Assembly (NCBI GenBank): GCA_038116745.1
Contig: JAYODW010000043.1
Span: 1-36,692 of the forward strand
From: JAYODW01 sp038116745
GTDB lineage: Bacteria; Pseudomonadota; Gammaproteobacteria; Ga0077536
Length of the DNA: 36,692 nucleotides
Reading direction: 5' to 3'
Made by a program: the position numbers and the translations under genes. Position 1 is the stretch's first letter, and each line of letters starts with the position of its first letter. This document shows, piece by piece, positions 1 to 7,163 of the stretch. A model generated the notes under the pieces. It worked only from the letters and a program-made list of their open reading frames with translations, had not been told where the DNA came from and ran no database searches.

Positions 1-138
1 CTTCCCCCCGGGCTTTGCCACGCTGTAATCGACGCAGGCGATATTCGCTGCGAGGCCCGCGGGGGTCCCGCTCATCCAGTAATGTCCTAGGATGTTGAAT
101 TGCGCATTAAATCGATCCAGTTTTTCGATAAGTTGCAC
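1..138 (-). CDS. Possible partial ORF at the left edge, unrecognised
   Basis: Reading leftward from a GTG at 138-136 the frame stays open for 46 codons to the window edge, and a stop codon lies two codons upstream of that GTG. The peptide (begins VQLIEKLDRF, contains GHYWMSGTPAGL) resembles no family I know. There is no convincing Shine-Dalgarno sequence. An open frame this short can occur by chance in GC-rich DNA. It lies beyond the 3' end of the tRNA-Gln gene, a common integration site, so it could belong to an integrated element. I infer nothing about function. Confidence 0.2.
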   Translation of the reverse strand, partial: MQLIEKLDRFNAQFNILGHYWMSGTPAGLAANIACVDYSVAKPGGK

Positions 139-377
139 TGATCATCTGACCCGCTAAGCCCAAGGCCCCGAGTGGTTCCGTTGCCCGTTTGGCGGGTCAA
201 GATTCAATGCAACTGATGGGGCAGATTTCGGTGTAAATCAACAACCGGCGCTAAAAAGCGAACGACTGGAGAATTCCGGAATAACCAAAACCAGCCACTG
301 TCGGGAGTTTAGTGTCCCATCAGTGTCCCGTCGAAGGGAGTAGGAGAGGTGGTTTTTGGGTAAGTATTTGAATGTGT
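139..377. other. Non-coding stretch between the left edge and tRNA-Gln
   Basis: I see no credible gene here. The only structure I noticed is a tandem 8-mer: AGTGTCCC at 311-318 and again at 322-329 (GGGACACT twice on the minus strand). The stretch lies immediately beyond the 3' end of tRNA-Gln, where tRNA-integrating islands attach. No integrase reading frame and no second copy of the tRNA 3' end is visible in the window. Confidence 0.4.
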
Positions 378-451
378 TGGCTGGGGGACTAGGATTCGAA
401 CCTAGACTGGCGGAGTCAGAGTCCGCTGTCCTACCATTAGACGATCCCCCA
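378..451 (-). tRNA. glnV: tRNA-Gln (anticodon CUG)
   Basis: On the minus strand this 74-nt gene folds as a complete cloverleaf. The 7-bp acceptor stem is TGGGGGA with TCCCCCA, the discriminator is G, and CCA is encoded. The anticodon stem is GCGGA/TCCGC around the loop CTCTGAC, giving anticodon CTG, which reads the glutamine codon CAG. The T arm contains the standard GGTTCGAATCC-type loop. It lies downstream of rpsI on the same strand. A 61-codon frame on the opposite strand across this gene is an artefact of the tRNA sequence. Confidence 0.95.
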
Positions 452-462
452 AGAGGACCTAC

Positions 463-491
463 AGGCTATCGACTATGTGGGTCTGGTTCAA
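463..491 (-). promoter_or_regulatory. Candidate sigma-70 promoter of tRNA-Gln
   Basis: On the minus strand TTGAAC (491-486) is followed after 17 bases by TAGCCT (468-463), about 11 bases before the mature 5' end of the tRNA. Spacing and position suit a tRNA promoter, but the -10 element is a poor match. Read-through from rplM-rpsI is the alternative. Confidence 0.35.
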
Positions 492-587
492 ACCTGTTCC
501 GCGTGCGAGGGATTCCTCGGCCGAAGCCTTATCGCGGGTGACTTCCAGAGGCCGCCTGTCAGCCTCTGCAGTGTCTCTATCAAGTGA

Positions 588-980
588 TTAGCGCTTGCTG
601 TACTGCGGACGTTTGCGCGCTTTGTGCAAGCCGACTTTCTTTCTTTCTACCTCGCGGGCATCACGGGTTACGAAGCCGGCAACGCGCAGAGGACGGCGCA
701 AAGTTTCGTCGTATTCGATCAGTGCGCGGGTAATGCCGTGACGAATGGCGCCAGCTTGTCCGGTGGTGCCACCACCTCTGACCGTGACCTTGATATCAAA
801 ATCGCTGGTCATGTTGACGGTCTCTAGCGGTTGCTTGACAACCATGCGCCCGGTCTCGCGACCGAAATAGTCATCCAGGGATTTGCCGTTGATGACGATA
901 TTGCCGGTGCCGCGCTTGAGGAAGACGCGGGCCGCAGAAGTTTTACGTCTGCCGGTGCTTGGTTGGGTGTCGGCTGCCAT
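588..980 (-). CDS. rpsI: 30S ribosomal protein S9
   Basis: This 130-aa protein is full length for bacterial S9 (usually about 130 aa). It has the N-terminal GRRKTSAARVFL block, the central GGGTTGQAGAIRHGI segment and the basic C-terminal tail ending QYSKR, which reaches toward the ribosomal P site. S9 belongs to the head of the small subunit. The gene starts only 2 bases after the rplM stop codon on the minus strand, so the two form the usual rplM-rpsI operon, driven by the promoter upstream of rplM. A hairpin-forming AGAGGC/GCCTCT pair lies downstream without a U-run, so I do not call a terminator. Confidence 0.97.
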   Translation of the reverse strand: MAADTQPSTGRRKTSAARVFLKRGTGNIVINGKSLDDYFGRETGRMVVKQPLETVNMTSDFDIKVTVRGGGTTGQAGAIRHGITRALIEYDETLRRPLRVAGFVTRDAREVERKKVGLHKARKRPQYSKR

Positions 981-982
981 GT

Positions 983-1411
983 TTACAGTTCCAGCGGAAT
1001 AGGTTGTTGCGCTATGTGCCGGTGCTCTGCACCAGCATAAATTTTGAGTTTACGAAGCATCTGCCGTCCCAGCGGACCTTTCGGCAGCATGCCTTTGACT
1101 GCGCGCACGATGATGGTCTCCGGCGACTTCGCGATCAGCTTTTCGAAGTTGATCGTTTTCAGGCCTCCGATGTACCCGGTATGCCTGTGATACAGCGTAT
1201 CTTGGGTCTTGTTGCCAGTGACACGAACTTTTTCCGCATTCACCACAACTATGTAATCCCCGGTGTCCATATGCGGCGTGTATTGCGCTTTGTGCTTGCC
1301 TCGCAGCCGGTGCGCTATCTCGCTGGCAAGGCGCCCGAGCACTTTGTCGGAAGCGTCAACCACGTACCAATCTCGTTTGATCGTGGACGGAGTCGCAGTG
1401 TAAGTTTTCAT
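983..1411 (-). CDS. rplM: 50S ribosomal protein L13
   Basis: L13 is an early-assembling protein of the large subunit. From the ATG at 1411-1409 it is 142 aa, the usual length. It begins MKTYTATPSTIKRDWYVVDA and contains DKVLGRLAS and the MLPKGPLGRQMLRKLKIY signature. The frame stays open upstream to an ATG at 1459, but those 16 extra residues are not L13-like and their codons run over the predicted promoter, so I chose the internal ATG. No strong Shine-Dalgarno sequence is visible. rpsI follows at 2 bases. Confidence 0.97.
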   Translation of the reverse strand: MKTYTATPSTIKRDWYVVDASDKVLGRLASEIAHRLRGKHKAQYTPHMDTGDYIVVVNAEKVRVTGNKTQDTLYHRHTGYIGGLKTINFEKLIAKSPETIIVRAVKGMLPKGPLGRQMLRKLKIYAGAEHRHIAQQPIPLEL

Positions 1412-1443
1412 GCGTGGGAAATGGCGGCAAAAAAAGAGGCGCA

Positions 1444-1472
1444 ATGGTACGGATCGCACCTGTGGGTGTCAA
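1444..1472 (-). promoter_or_regulatory. Sigma-70 promoter of rplM-rpsI
   Basis: On the minus strand a perfect TTGACA (1472-1467) is followed after 17 bases by TACCAT (1449-1444). Transcription would start near 1437, about 25 bases before the rplM ATG. The site lies between the divergent rplM and coq7 genes. Its position supports the shorter L13 start. Confidence 0.65.
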
Positions 1473-1512
1473 CGAAACGAGGCTGGCGACCGGTGCTTGG
1501 AGTCCTTAACAC

Positions 1513-2321
1513 GTGAGCAGACCGCGACAACACTTCAGTGCACTCGACGAGGTCTTGCTACGGGCGGATGGTGTACTGCGTGCGCTGACCCGCACCGGGA
1601 TGCGTCAGAGGCGGCCGAGCCCGGCACACGATGTTGATGACACTGCTCCGCTTGCGCCGGAAGAACGGCGACTGTCTGCTGCACTCATGCGTGTTAATCA
1701 CGCTGGAGAGGTCTGTGCCCAGGCGCTCTACGTCGGTCAAGCAATATTCACCCGCGAGCCCCAGACGAGGGAGACGCTGCTTTGTGCCGCGAGCGAGGAA
1801 AGCGACCACCTGTTCTGGTGTGAAGAGCGACTGAGTGAACTTGACGACAGACCAAGCCGCCTGAACCCGGTCTGGTTCACCGGTTCGCTCGCAATCGGCG
1901 CTGTGGCCGGTTTGGCTGGCGACCGGTTGAATCTCGGTTTTGTTGAAGAGACCGAACGCCAGGTTGTAGAACACCTGCAGAGCCATCTCAAGCGCCTACC
2001 TGAGCGGGACCGACGCAGCCGCGCGGTCGTGCGGGCCATGCAGAAGGACGAGGCACGGNNNNNNNNNNNNNNNNNNNNNNNNNNNNNNNNNNNNNNNNNN
2101 NNNNNNNNNNNNNNNNNNNNNNNNNNNNNNNNNNNNNNNNNNNNNNNNNNNNNNNNNNGCGGGACCGACGCAGCCGCGCGGTCGTGCGGGCCATGCAGAA
2201 GGACGAGGCACGGCACGCGGATACCGCGGTTGCTCAGGGAGCACGCAGTCTGCCCTGGCTGATGCGCAGCCTGATGCGGCTCCATGCCCGGGTCATGACG
2301 ACGGTCGCGCACAGGGTCTGA
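1513..2321 (+). CDS. coq7: Demethoxyubiquinone hydroxylase Coq7 (interrupted by an assembly gap)
   Basis: Coq7 is the membrane-associated di-iron monooxygenase that hydroxylates demethoxyubiquinone, the penultimate step of ubiquinone synthesis. The start is a GTG with GGAG upstream. The sequence reads intact to residue 182, where 100 Ns begin. Visible di-iron ligand motifs are NHAGEVCAQ, the EExxH of SEESDHL, and FVEETERQVVEHL. The last motif, DEARH, is split by the gap. The 55 bases before the gap are repeated exactly after it; merging them gives an uninterrupted 217-aa protein ending LHARVMTTVAHRV, stopping at TGA 2319-2321, a normal bacterial Coq7 length. As printed, the frame after the gap is shifted and would end at 2262, which is artefactual. 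I infer an intact gene. Confidence 0.93.
2004..2213. repeat. 55-bp exact direct repeat flanking the N gap (assembly overlap)
   Basis: Bases 2004-2058 and 2159-2213 are identical (GCGGGACCGACGCAGC through GAGGCACGG) and abut the N run on both sides. The repeat lies inside the coq7 frame, and one copy suffices for a normal protein. This is the pattern expected when two contigs that overlap by one k-mer are joined with a placeholder gap. It is not a biological repeat. Confidence 0.9.
2059..2158. other. 100-N scaffold gap
   Basis: Exactly 100 unknown bases, a typical placeholder length. The flanking 55-bp overlap indicates that the real gap is zero or negative. Confidence 0.97.
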
Positions 2322-2375
2322 TCTTAGTTCTGAGGCGGCAGAGCCCGCACGGTGGTGGGCTCGGCGTCGCTTACA

Positions 2376-3755
2376 ATGCGAGCCATGCGTTCCTATCTGT
2401 TACTTACGGTGTTGCTGACAGGCGCAGCAGCCCCTGTGACTCAGCGTGTCGAGGCGGCTCTGCCGGCGGCAGTCGGGCAGCAGTCGCTGCCCAGTCTTGC
2501 GCCGATGCTGGAACAAGTCACGCCAGCGGTGGTTAACATTGCGACGGAGGGTCATGTTGAGCTGCAGACCAATCCGCTGTTCAACGATCCTTTCTTCCGC
2601 CGCTTTTTCAACTTCCGTGCCCAGCCTCTGCAGCGCAAGACACAGAGCCTGGGGTCCGGTGTCATTGTCGATGCCGCGCGGGGTCTGGTGCTGACCAACA
2701 ACCACGTCATCGCAAATGCGGACACCATCACGATCAACCTTAGGGACGGACGGAACTTCAACGCGGAACTGGTTGGCAGCGATCCGGACACCGACGTCGC
2801 GGTCGTGCGCATACCGGCTGAGGATCTGACCGCATTGAAGCTTGCAGACTCGGAGAAGCTTCGGGTCGGCGACTTCGTGGTTGCGATCGGTAATCCTTTT
2901 GGCCTGGGTCAGACCGTGACCTCAGGCATCATCAGCGCGTTGGCGCGTTCCGGGCTCGGGATTACAGGCTACGAGGACCTGATTCAAACGGACGCCTCGA
3001 TTAATCCGGGCAATTCCGGAGGTGCTCTGGTCGACCTCTCTGGCGAGCTGGTCGGTATCAACACGGCGATTTACTCGCAAAGCGGTGGCAACATCGGGAT
3101 TGGTTTCGCGATACCCGCCAACATCGCGCGTGACATCATGGAGCAGCTCGTTCAGTTCGGCGAGGTGCAGCGCGGCTTTCTGGGCACGCAGTTTCAGGAT
3201 CTGACGCGTGAGCTGGCCGAGGCCTTCGATCTGCCCGTCAGTCAGGGCGCCATCCTGACCAGCGTGGCGCCGGATTCTCCGGCAGCGGCGGCGGGGCTCA
3301 AGCCCGGAGACGTCATCACCCGGTTCAATCGGCGTGAGGTCAGCAGTGCAGCTGATCTGCGAAACCAGATCGGGCTGGCTCGGGTTGGCACCGAGGTTGA
3401 GCTGAATTATCTGCGCAATGGGCAGCCGCATACGGTGAGCGTGAGCGTCGGTGCGCGCGATGAGGCTGCCCTCAGCAAGGCGTTCAAGAATGAGCGCCTG
3501 GCGAATATGACGCTGGGTGATATCCCGGAAAACTCGCCAGCCTACGGGCGCGTCGGCGGAGTCATCGTGTTCGAGATTGACCGGGCTTCTCCGGCGTATC
3601 GGGCGGGTTTACGCGAGGGCGACATTATCAGCTCGGTGAACCGCCAGGCAACGCCGAATCTGCAGAGCTTCCTGCAGCTGGTTAACCAGATTCCGGGAGA
3701 GCTGCTGCTGAGCGTCCATCGCGGCAATCGAGCGGCCTACCTTGTTATCCCCTGA
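2376..3755 (+). CDS. degQ: Periplasmic serine protease of the DegP/DegQ (HtrA) family
   Basis: This is an HtrA-type envelope protease that degrades or refolds misfolded periplasmic proteins. From the ATG at 2376 it is 459 aa. A signal peptide (hydrophobic SYLLLTVLLTGAAA) leads into a trypsin-like domain with the full triad: His110 in TNNHVI, Asp140 in DTDVAVV and Ser214 in GNSGGAL. Two PDZ domains follow, the first around GFLGTQFQ...LKPGDVITRFN and the second around GVIVFEIDRASPAYRAGLREGD. Two PDZ domains indicate DegP/DegQ rather than DegS. An upstream in-frame GTG at 2352 and an ATG at 2385 are alternative starts; none has a clear Shine-Dalgarno sequence. The gene lies 54 bases after coq7 and converges on oxyR. 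I see no sigma-E promoter upstream. Confidence 0.93.
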   Translation: MRAMRSYLLLTVLLTGAAAPVTQRVEAALPAAVGQQSLPSLAPMLEQVTPAVVNIATEGHVELQTNPLFNDPFFRRFFNFRAQPLQRKTQSLGSGVIVDAARGLVLTNNHVIANADTITINLRDGRNFNAELVGSDPDTDVAVVRIPAEDLTALKLADSEKLRVGDFVVAIGNPFGLGQTVTSGIISALARSGLGITGYEDLIQTDASINPGNSGGALVDLSGELVGINTAIYSQSGGNIGIGFAIPANIARDIMEQLVQFGEVQRGFLGTQFQDLTRELAEAFDLPVSQGAILTSVAPDSPAAAAGLKPGDVITRFNRREVSSAADLRNQIGLARVGTEVELNYLRNGQPHTVSVSVGARDEAALSKAFKNERLANMTLGDIPENSPAYGRVGGVIVFEIDRASPAYRAGLREGDIISSVNRQATPNLQSFLQLVNQIPGELLLSVHRGNRAAYLVIP

Positions 3756-3767
3756 GCCGGTCCTGGC

Positions 3768-4685
3768 TCACGCGCAGAATTTGACCCCTTGCACGCCGGC
3801 CTCGCGCACAGCGCGGGCAATCAGGTTGATAAGCTCCGGGCGGGCGAACCCTCTGCGGTAGAAGACAGCGACAGTCCGCGTCGGTACGGGGCGCCGGAAG
3901 GGCAGCAGCTTGAGATGCGGTTTGAGGTCCTCGTTTATGCGCAGCGTTGACGGCAAAATCGTGATCCCGGCCCCGGCGGCGACCATCTGACAGATGGTTT
4001 CCAGCGAACTGCCCTCGAGTGTTTTCTGCAGTTCTGCCGGCCGCGCTGGATGACACTGCGGGCAGATCTCCAGCACCTGCTCGCGAAAACAGTTGCGCGC
4101 GCCGAGCAGCAGCAGGGTCTCATCGGCGAGCTGTGCGCTCGAAAGGCTTTTACGATGGGCCAGCGGGTGGGCAGCGGGTACGGCGACCACAAACGGTTCT
4201 TCGTACAGTGGTCGGGACACAATCCTGGGATCTGAAAACGGTAGCGACATGATGGCTGCGTCCAACTCCCCACGCTTCAAGCGTTCTGCCAGACCATCCG
4301 TAAAATCCTCGGTCACCGTGAGCGACAGCTGCGGCGCCAGCTTCATAAATCCCGGGATCAGTCTGGGCACGATGAGCGGACCGATGGTGTAGATAGCTCC
4401 CAGATTGAGACCCTGCCCCAGGGGATCCTGTGCAGCGCTGGCGGTCTCCTTGAAGGAGACGGCAGCATCGAGAATGGTTCGCGCCTGTGCGACGAGATCC
4501 CGACCGATGGGTGTTATCAGAACGTCGCTGCGACTGCGTTCGAAGATGCGGACGCCGAGCTCTTCTTCCAGCTTGCGGATCCCTACCGAGAGCGTCGGTT
4601 GGCTGACGTAGCATGCCGTCGCCGCTCGACCGAAGTGCTGGTGCTCTGCAACGGCAACGACGTAGCGGAGTTCGGTCAGGGTCAT
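3768..4685 (-). CDS. oxyR: Hydrogen peroxide-sensing LysR-family regulator OxyR
   Basis: OxyR activates peroxide-defence genes after forming a disulfide. The 305-aa protein has the N-terminal LysR helix-turn-helix (FGRAATACYVSQPTLSVGIRKLEEELG, about residues 18-45) and a substrate-binding-like regulatory domain. The redox cysteines fall at Cys199 and Cys208 (RNCFREQVLEIC), the same numbers as in E. coli OxyR, so peroxide sensing is strongly supported. An extra Cys211 follows in CPQC. The frame ends 12 bases from the convergent degQ stop. The HAD phosphatase lies 78 bases upstream on the same strand. No catalase or peroxiredoxin gene is nearby, so the regulon must lie elsewhere. Confidence 0.94.
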   Translation of the reverse strand: MTLTELRYVVAVAEHQHFGRAATACYVSQPTLSVGIRKLEEELGVRIFERSRSDVLITPIGRDLVAQARTILDAAVSFKETASAAQDPLGQGLNLGAIYTIGPLIVPRLIPGFMKLAPQLSLTVTEDFTDGLAERLKRGELDAAIMSLPFSDPRIVSRPLYEEPFVVAVPAAHPLAHRKSLSSAQLADETLLLLGARNCFREQVLEICPQCHPARPAELQKTLEGSSLETICQMVAAGAGITILPSTLRINEDLKPHLKLLPFRRPVPTRTVAVFYRRGFARPELINLIARAVREAGVQGVKFCA

Positions 4686-4763
4686 GGCAGTTTCAACCAG
4701 CCTGCGGTGCAGCGATGCTACCGCCGCATGAGGCGCGCGCTGCGCTTGTGGTTGTGAGACAGG

Positions 4764-5564
4764 TCAAGCGGACGCGCGGCGTCGCTCCTGAGGGCTGTTC
4801 GTGTCCGCGTCGCACAGCAGCGCATCGAGCAAATCCAGCGTCAGCCAATCTCGGCCGTGGGCATTGCCCTGCGCCACGGTGAACGGCTGTTCCGGTTCGC
4901 CGGCCGAATCTGCAACGAGCGCTGCGCCGGTGAAGTCATCGTCCTGTGTATAGCGATGCGTAGTGATGACAGTCGTCAGCCCTGCGGCACGAGCAGCAAG
5001 CAGCCCGTTGCGGGTGTCTTCGAGCGCAACTATCTGATCGCGGTCGCACTGCAGGTGCTTCAGCACCGCCTTGTAAACCGCTGGGGAAGGCTTTTTGTCT
5101 GCGACGGAATCGCAGGTCTCCACAGCAGTAAACCAATCCTGCCAATCACCGTCGAAGTTGTTGTTCATCAGGGTCTCAAAATTTGAGCGTGCCGATGAAG
5201 TTGCCACCGCCATGGCTATACCGTTTTTCCGCGCCGCGTCTATCAGCCGACGAATGCCGGGGCGCAGCACCACGCCGCCGCCAGTAAGCCGCGCTGCGTA
5301 ACGCCGGGTTTTCTCTCGATGCATGCCAGCCACGAACTGCTGGAATTCGAGTTCAGTGTCGAAGCGAGCTCTCAGCTCCCGACCGTAAGCGGCAATGCGC
5401 TCGCGGCCGCCCGAAATAGCCAGTAGATCTGTATACAGCGCCGGCGACCAGTGCCAGCCAAGCTGGTACTCATCAAACACCTCGTTGAACGCCAGACGGT
5501 GCACTTCTTCAGTGTCTGCGAGGGTGCCGTCGACGTCAAAGACGATAGCGCGGAGCTTTAACAT
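4764..5564 (-). CDS. HAD-superfamily phosphatase, CbbY/beta-phosphoglucomutase-like
   Basis: A 266-aa class IA haloacid dehalogenase-like hydrolase that probably dephosphorylates a small sugar phosphate. Motif I is VFDVDGTLADT, with nucleophile Asp10 and acid/base Asp12. A helical cap domain (about residues 15-90) carries the family's HRLAFNEVF segment. Motif II is AVATSS, motif III the Lys of ADKKPSPAVY and motif IV ALEDTRNG. The arrangement resembles CbbY, which in autotrophs removes phosphate from xylulose-1,5-bisphosphate, but no RuBisCO or Calvin-cycle gene is visible here, so the substrate is undetermined. The roughly 25 C-terminal residues are polar and probably disordered. The gene lies upstream of oxyR on the same strand, behind an AT-rich promoter region. 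Confidence 0.85.
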   Translation of the reverse strand: MLKLRAIVFDVDGTLADTEEVHRLAFNEVFDEYQLGWHWSPALYTDLLAISGGRERIAAYGRELRARFDTELEFQQFVAGMHREKTRRYAARLTGGGVVLRPGIRRLIDAARKNGIAMAVATSSARSNFETLMNNNFDGDWQDWFTAVETCDSVADKKPSPAVYKAVLKHLQCDRDQIVALEDTRNGLLAARAAGLTTVITTHRYTQDDDFTGAALVADSAGEPEQPFTVAQGNAHGRDWLTLDLLDALLCDADTNSPQERRRASA

Positions 5565-5593
5565 TGCTCTGGCTTTGAATCCTGTTACGCGAT

Positions 5594-5658
5594 TTATCTA
5601 AGATAAAAGATTATAAAAATAAATTAAACCATTGATTGTTATCGGTCTAATTATCAAT
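5594..5658 (-). promoter_or_regulatory. AT-rich promoter/operator region of the HAD phosphatase gene
   Basis: This is a sharp AT-rich island in GC-rich surroundings. On the minus strand a perfect TATAAT (5615-5610) lies 45 bases before the HAD start; no good -35 is present. A perfect palindrome TTATCT-A-AGATAA (5594-5606) overlaps the expected transcription start. An interrupted dyad with ATTGAT/ATCAAT outer arms and TTA/TAA inner arms occupies 5631-5658, where an upstream regulator would bind. The regulator is unknown. Confidence 0.4.
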
Positions 5659-5666
5659 ATCCGCAG

Positions 5667-7067
5667 TCAGGGGTCCTCTCCCAACAGATCCGTACCGTTA
5701 TCTGGGCTCTCAAGCTCCACGCGCTCTATTTTCTCGAAGCGATCGGCAATCTTGCGGGCTGACTTGTTCACCTCGCTGACGTCCCGGTTAGCCTGATCAA
5801 TATGGACGGCGAGTTTGTCCATGCGCGAACGAAAGCGCCGGAAGTCATCCGCGAGGTGACCCAGATGCGCCTGAATGATGTCGACCTGCTCGCGCGTGGC
5901 GGCATCCTTCAGTACGGCACAGGCGGTATTAAGGATCGCCCAGAGCGTGGTTGGCGATGCCAACCAGACCCGAGCGGCGTGGGCGATATCGACCAGATCC
6001 GGGTGATGTGCCTGGATCTCGGCAAACACCGCCTCGGCCGGGATAAACATGATGGCGCCGTCGGCGGTCTCGTCGCGCAGGATGTAGCGGCTGGAGATGT
6101 CTTTGATGTGTTTCTTGATGTCCTGTTTGAACTGCGTCTCTGCTTTTTTTCGGTCTGCCTCAGGCGCATGGATATCGGTCATGACGCGGAAAGATTCGAG
6201 CGGGAACTTCGCGTCGATGCACACCTTGCCAGTGGGCGCCGGCAGAAACAGCGCGCAGTCAGCAATGCGCTCATTGGGCAGAGTGTGCTGTAGCTCGTAG
6301 CTGGTGGGCGGCATGATGTTCGCCACCAGCGCAGACAGCTGCACTTCGCCGAACGCGCCGCGCGAGCGCTTGTCCGCAAGCAGCTGCTGCAGGCCGACTA
6401 CTTCTGCGGATAAGGCCGTAATTTTTTTCTGCGCCTCGTCAATCAGCGCCAGACGCCGGACGATGTCGGTGAATGTCGCGGTTGTTTTTTCGAAGCCGTC
6501 TGCCAGCCGCTTCTCGACCTGTCCGGCGATATCCTTCAGCCGGTTGTCGGTGGTGCGATTCAGCGTTTCCACGCGCTGGCCGAGTTCGGTTGCATTACGG
6601 AGCAGGGACTCGCCAAGCTGCTTGTGCAGGCTGTTGAAACCGATCTGCATACTGTCCTGCAGGGTCTTGAGCGTGCGGGCGCCTTGCTCTTCGGCACGGG
6701 TCCGCTGATCACCCAGCGCCTGACTGATCTGCTCACGAAGCTCGGTCAGCATCTGCTGCATTCGTGTTCGAGTTTCGACCTGAGTTTCGTTCACGCTGGT
6801 ACGGGAGTGCTCCAGCCGGTCGGCAATCTGTTCGCGGAGCTGGGCATTGTCCCGGGTGAACTGTTCAAGCAGCTGGCCATGCCGTTGGTCGATCATTTCG
6901 AGCCCCGTACGAGCGGCGGTGAGCTGCTGGCCAAGCTCGGCGAGGATTTTCGCGGTATCGTCATTCGCGCGGGAGCGTTTCAGCAGCAGACCGAGTTGGA
7001 TACAGGCACCCACGAGCAGGGTCACGATCAGGCTGAGAAAGATGGCTGAGTCGAGCATGTTGGTCAT
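5667..7067 (-). CDS. rmuC: DNA recombination protein RmuC
   Basis: RmuC is a predicted nuclease-like protein that limits inversions and recombination between repeats. The 466-aa protein opens with a single transmembrane helix (about residues 8-28, AIFLSLIVTLLVGACIQLGL). A long coiled coil follows (about 35-230). The conserved RmuC domain is marked by RSRGAFGEVQLSALV, CIDAKFPLESF and the TPTTLWAIL-type block, here ASPTTLWAIL. A second coiled coil closes the protein. The length matches the family. ATGs at 7067 and three codons later are both possible starts. It diverges from the radical SAM gene across 96 bases, which must hold both promoters. Confidence 0.92.
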   Translation of the reverse strand: MTNMLDSAIFLSLIVTLLVGACIQLGLLLKRSRANDDTAKILAELGQQLTAARTGLEMIDQRHGQLLEQFTRDNAQLREQIADRLEHSRTSVNETQVETRTRMQQMLTELREQISQALGDQRTRAEEQGARTLKTLQDSMQIGFNSLHKQLGESLLRNATELGQRVETLNRTTDNRLKDIAGQVEKRLADGFEKTTATFTDIVRRLALIDEAQKKITALSAEVVGLQQLLADKRSRGAFGEVQLSALVANIMPPTSYELQHTLPNERIADCALFLPAPTGKVCIDAKFPLESFRVMTDIHAPEADRKKAETQFKQDIKKHIKDISSRYILRDETADGAIMFIPAEAVFAEIQAHHPDLVDIAHAARVWLASPTTLWAILNTACAVLKDAATREQVDIIQAHLGHLADDFRRFRSRMDKLAVHIDQANRDVSEVNKSARKIADRFEKIERVELESPDNGTDLLGEDP

Positions 7068-7163
7068 GTCCGAGGGCTGGCGACGGGAAGCATTGGCGTT
7101 CTTCGGCGCCTTTGGGGAGGCGACGTTGATTCTACCTGTGGCCCCGTTGCCGCGCGCGGGTCA

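Noticed and set aside
356..541. A 61-codon plus-strand frame containing GGLGFEPRLAESESAVLPLDDPP
   Set aside because: It is the antisense reading of tRNA-Gln; this peptide is a well-known false ORF over tRNA genes.
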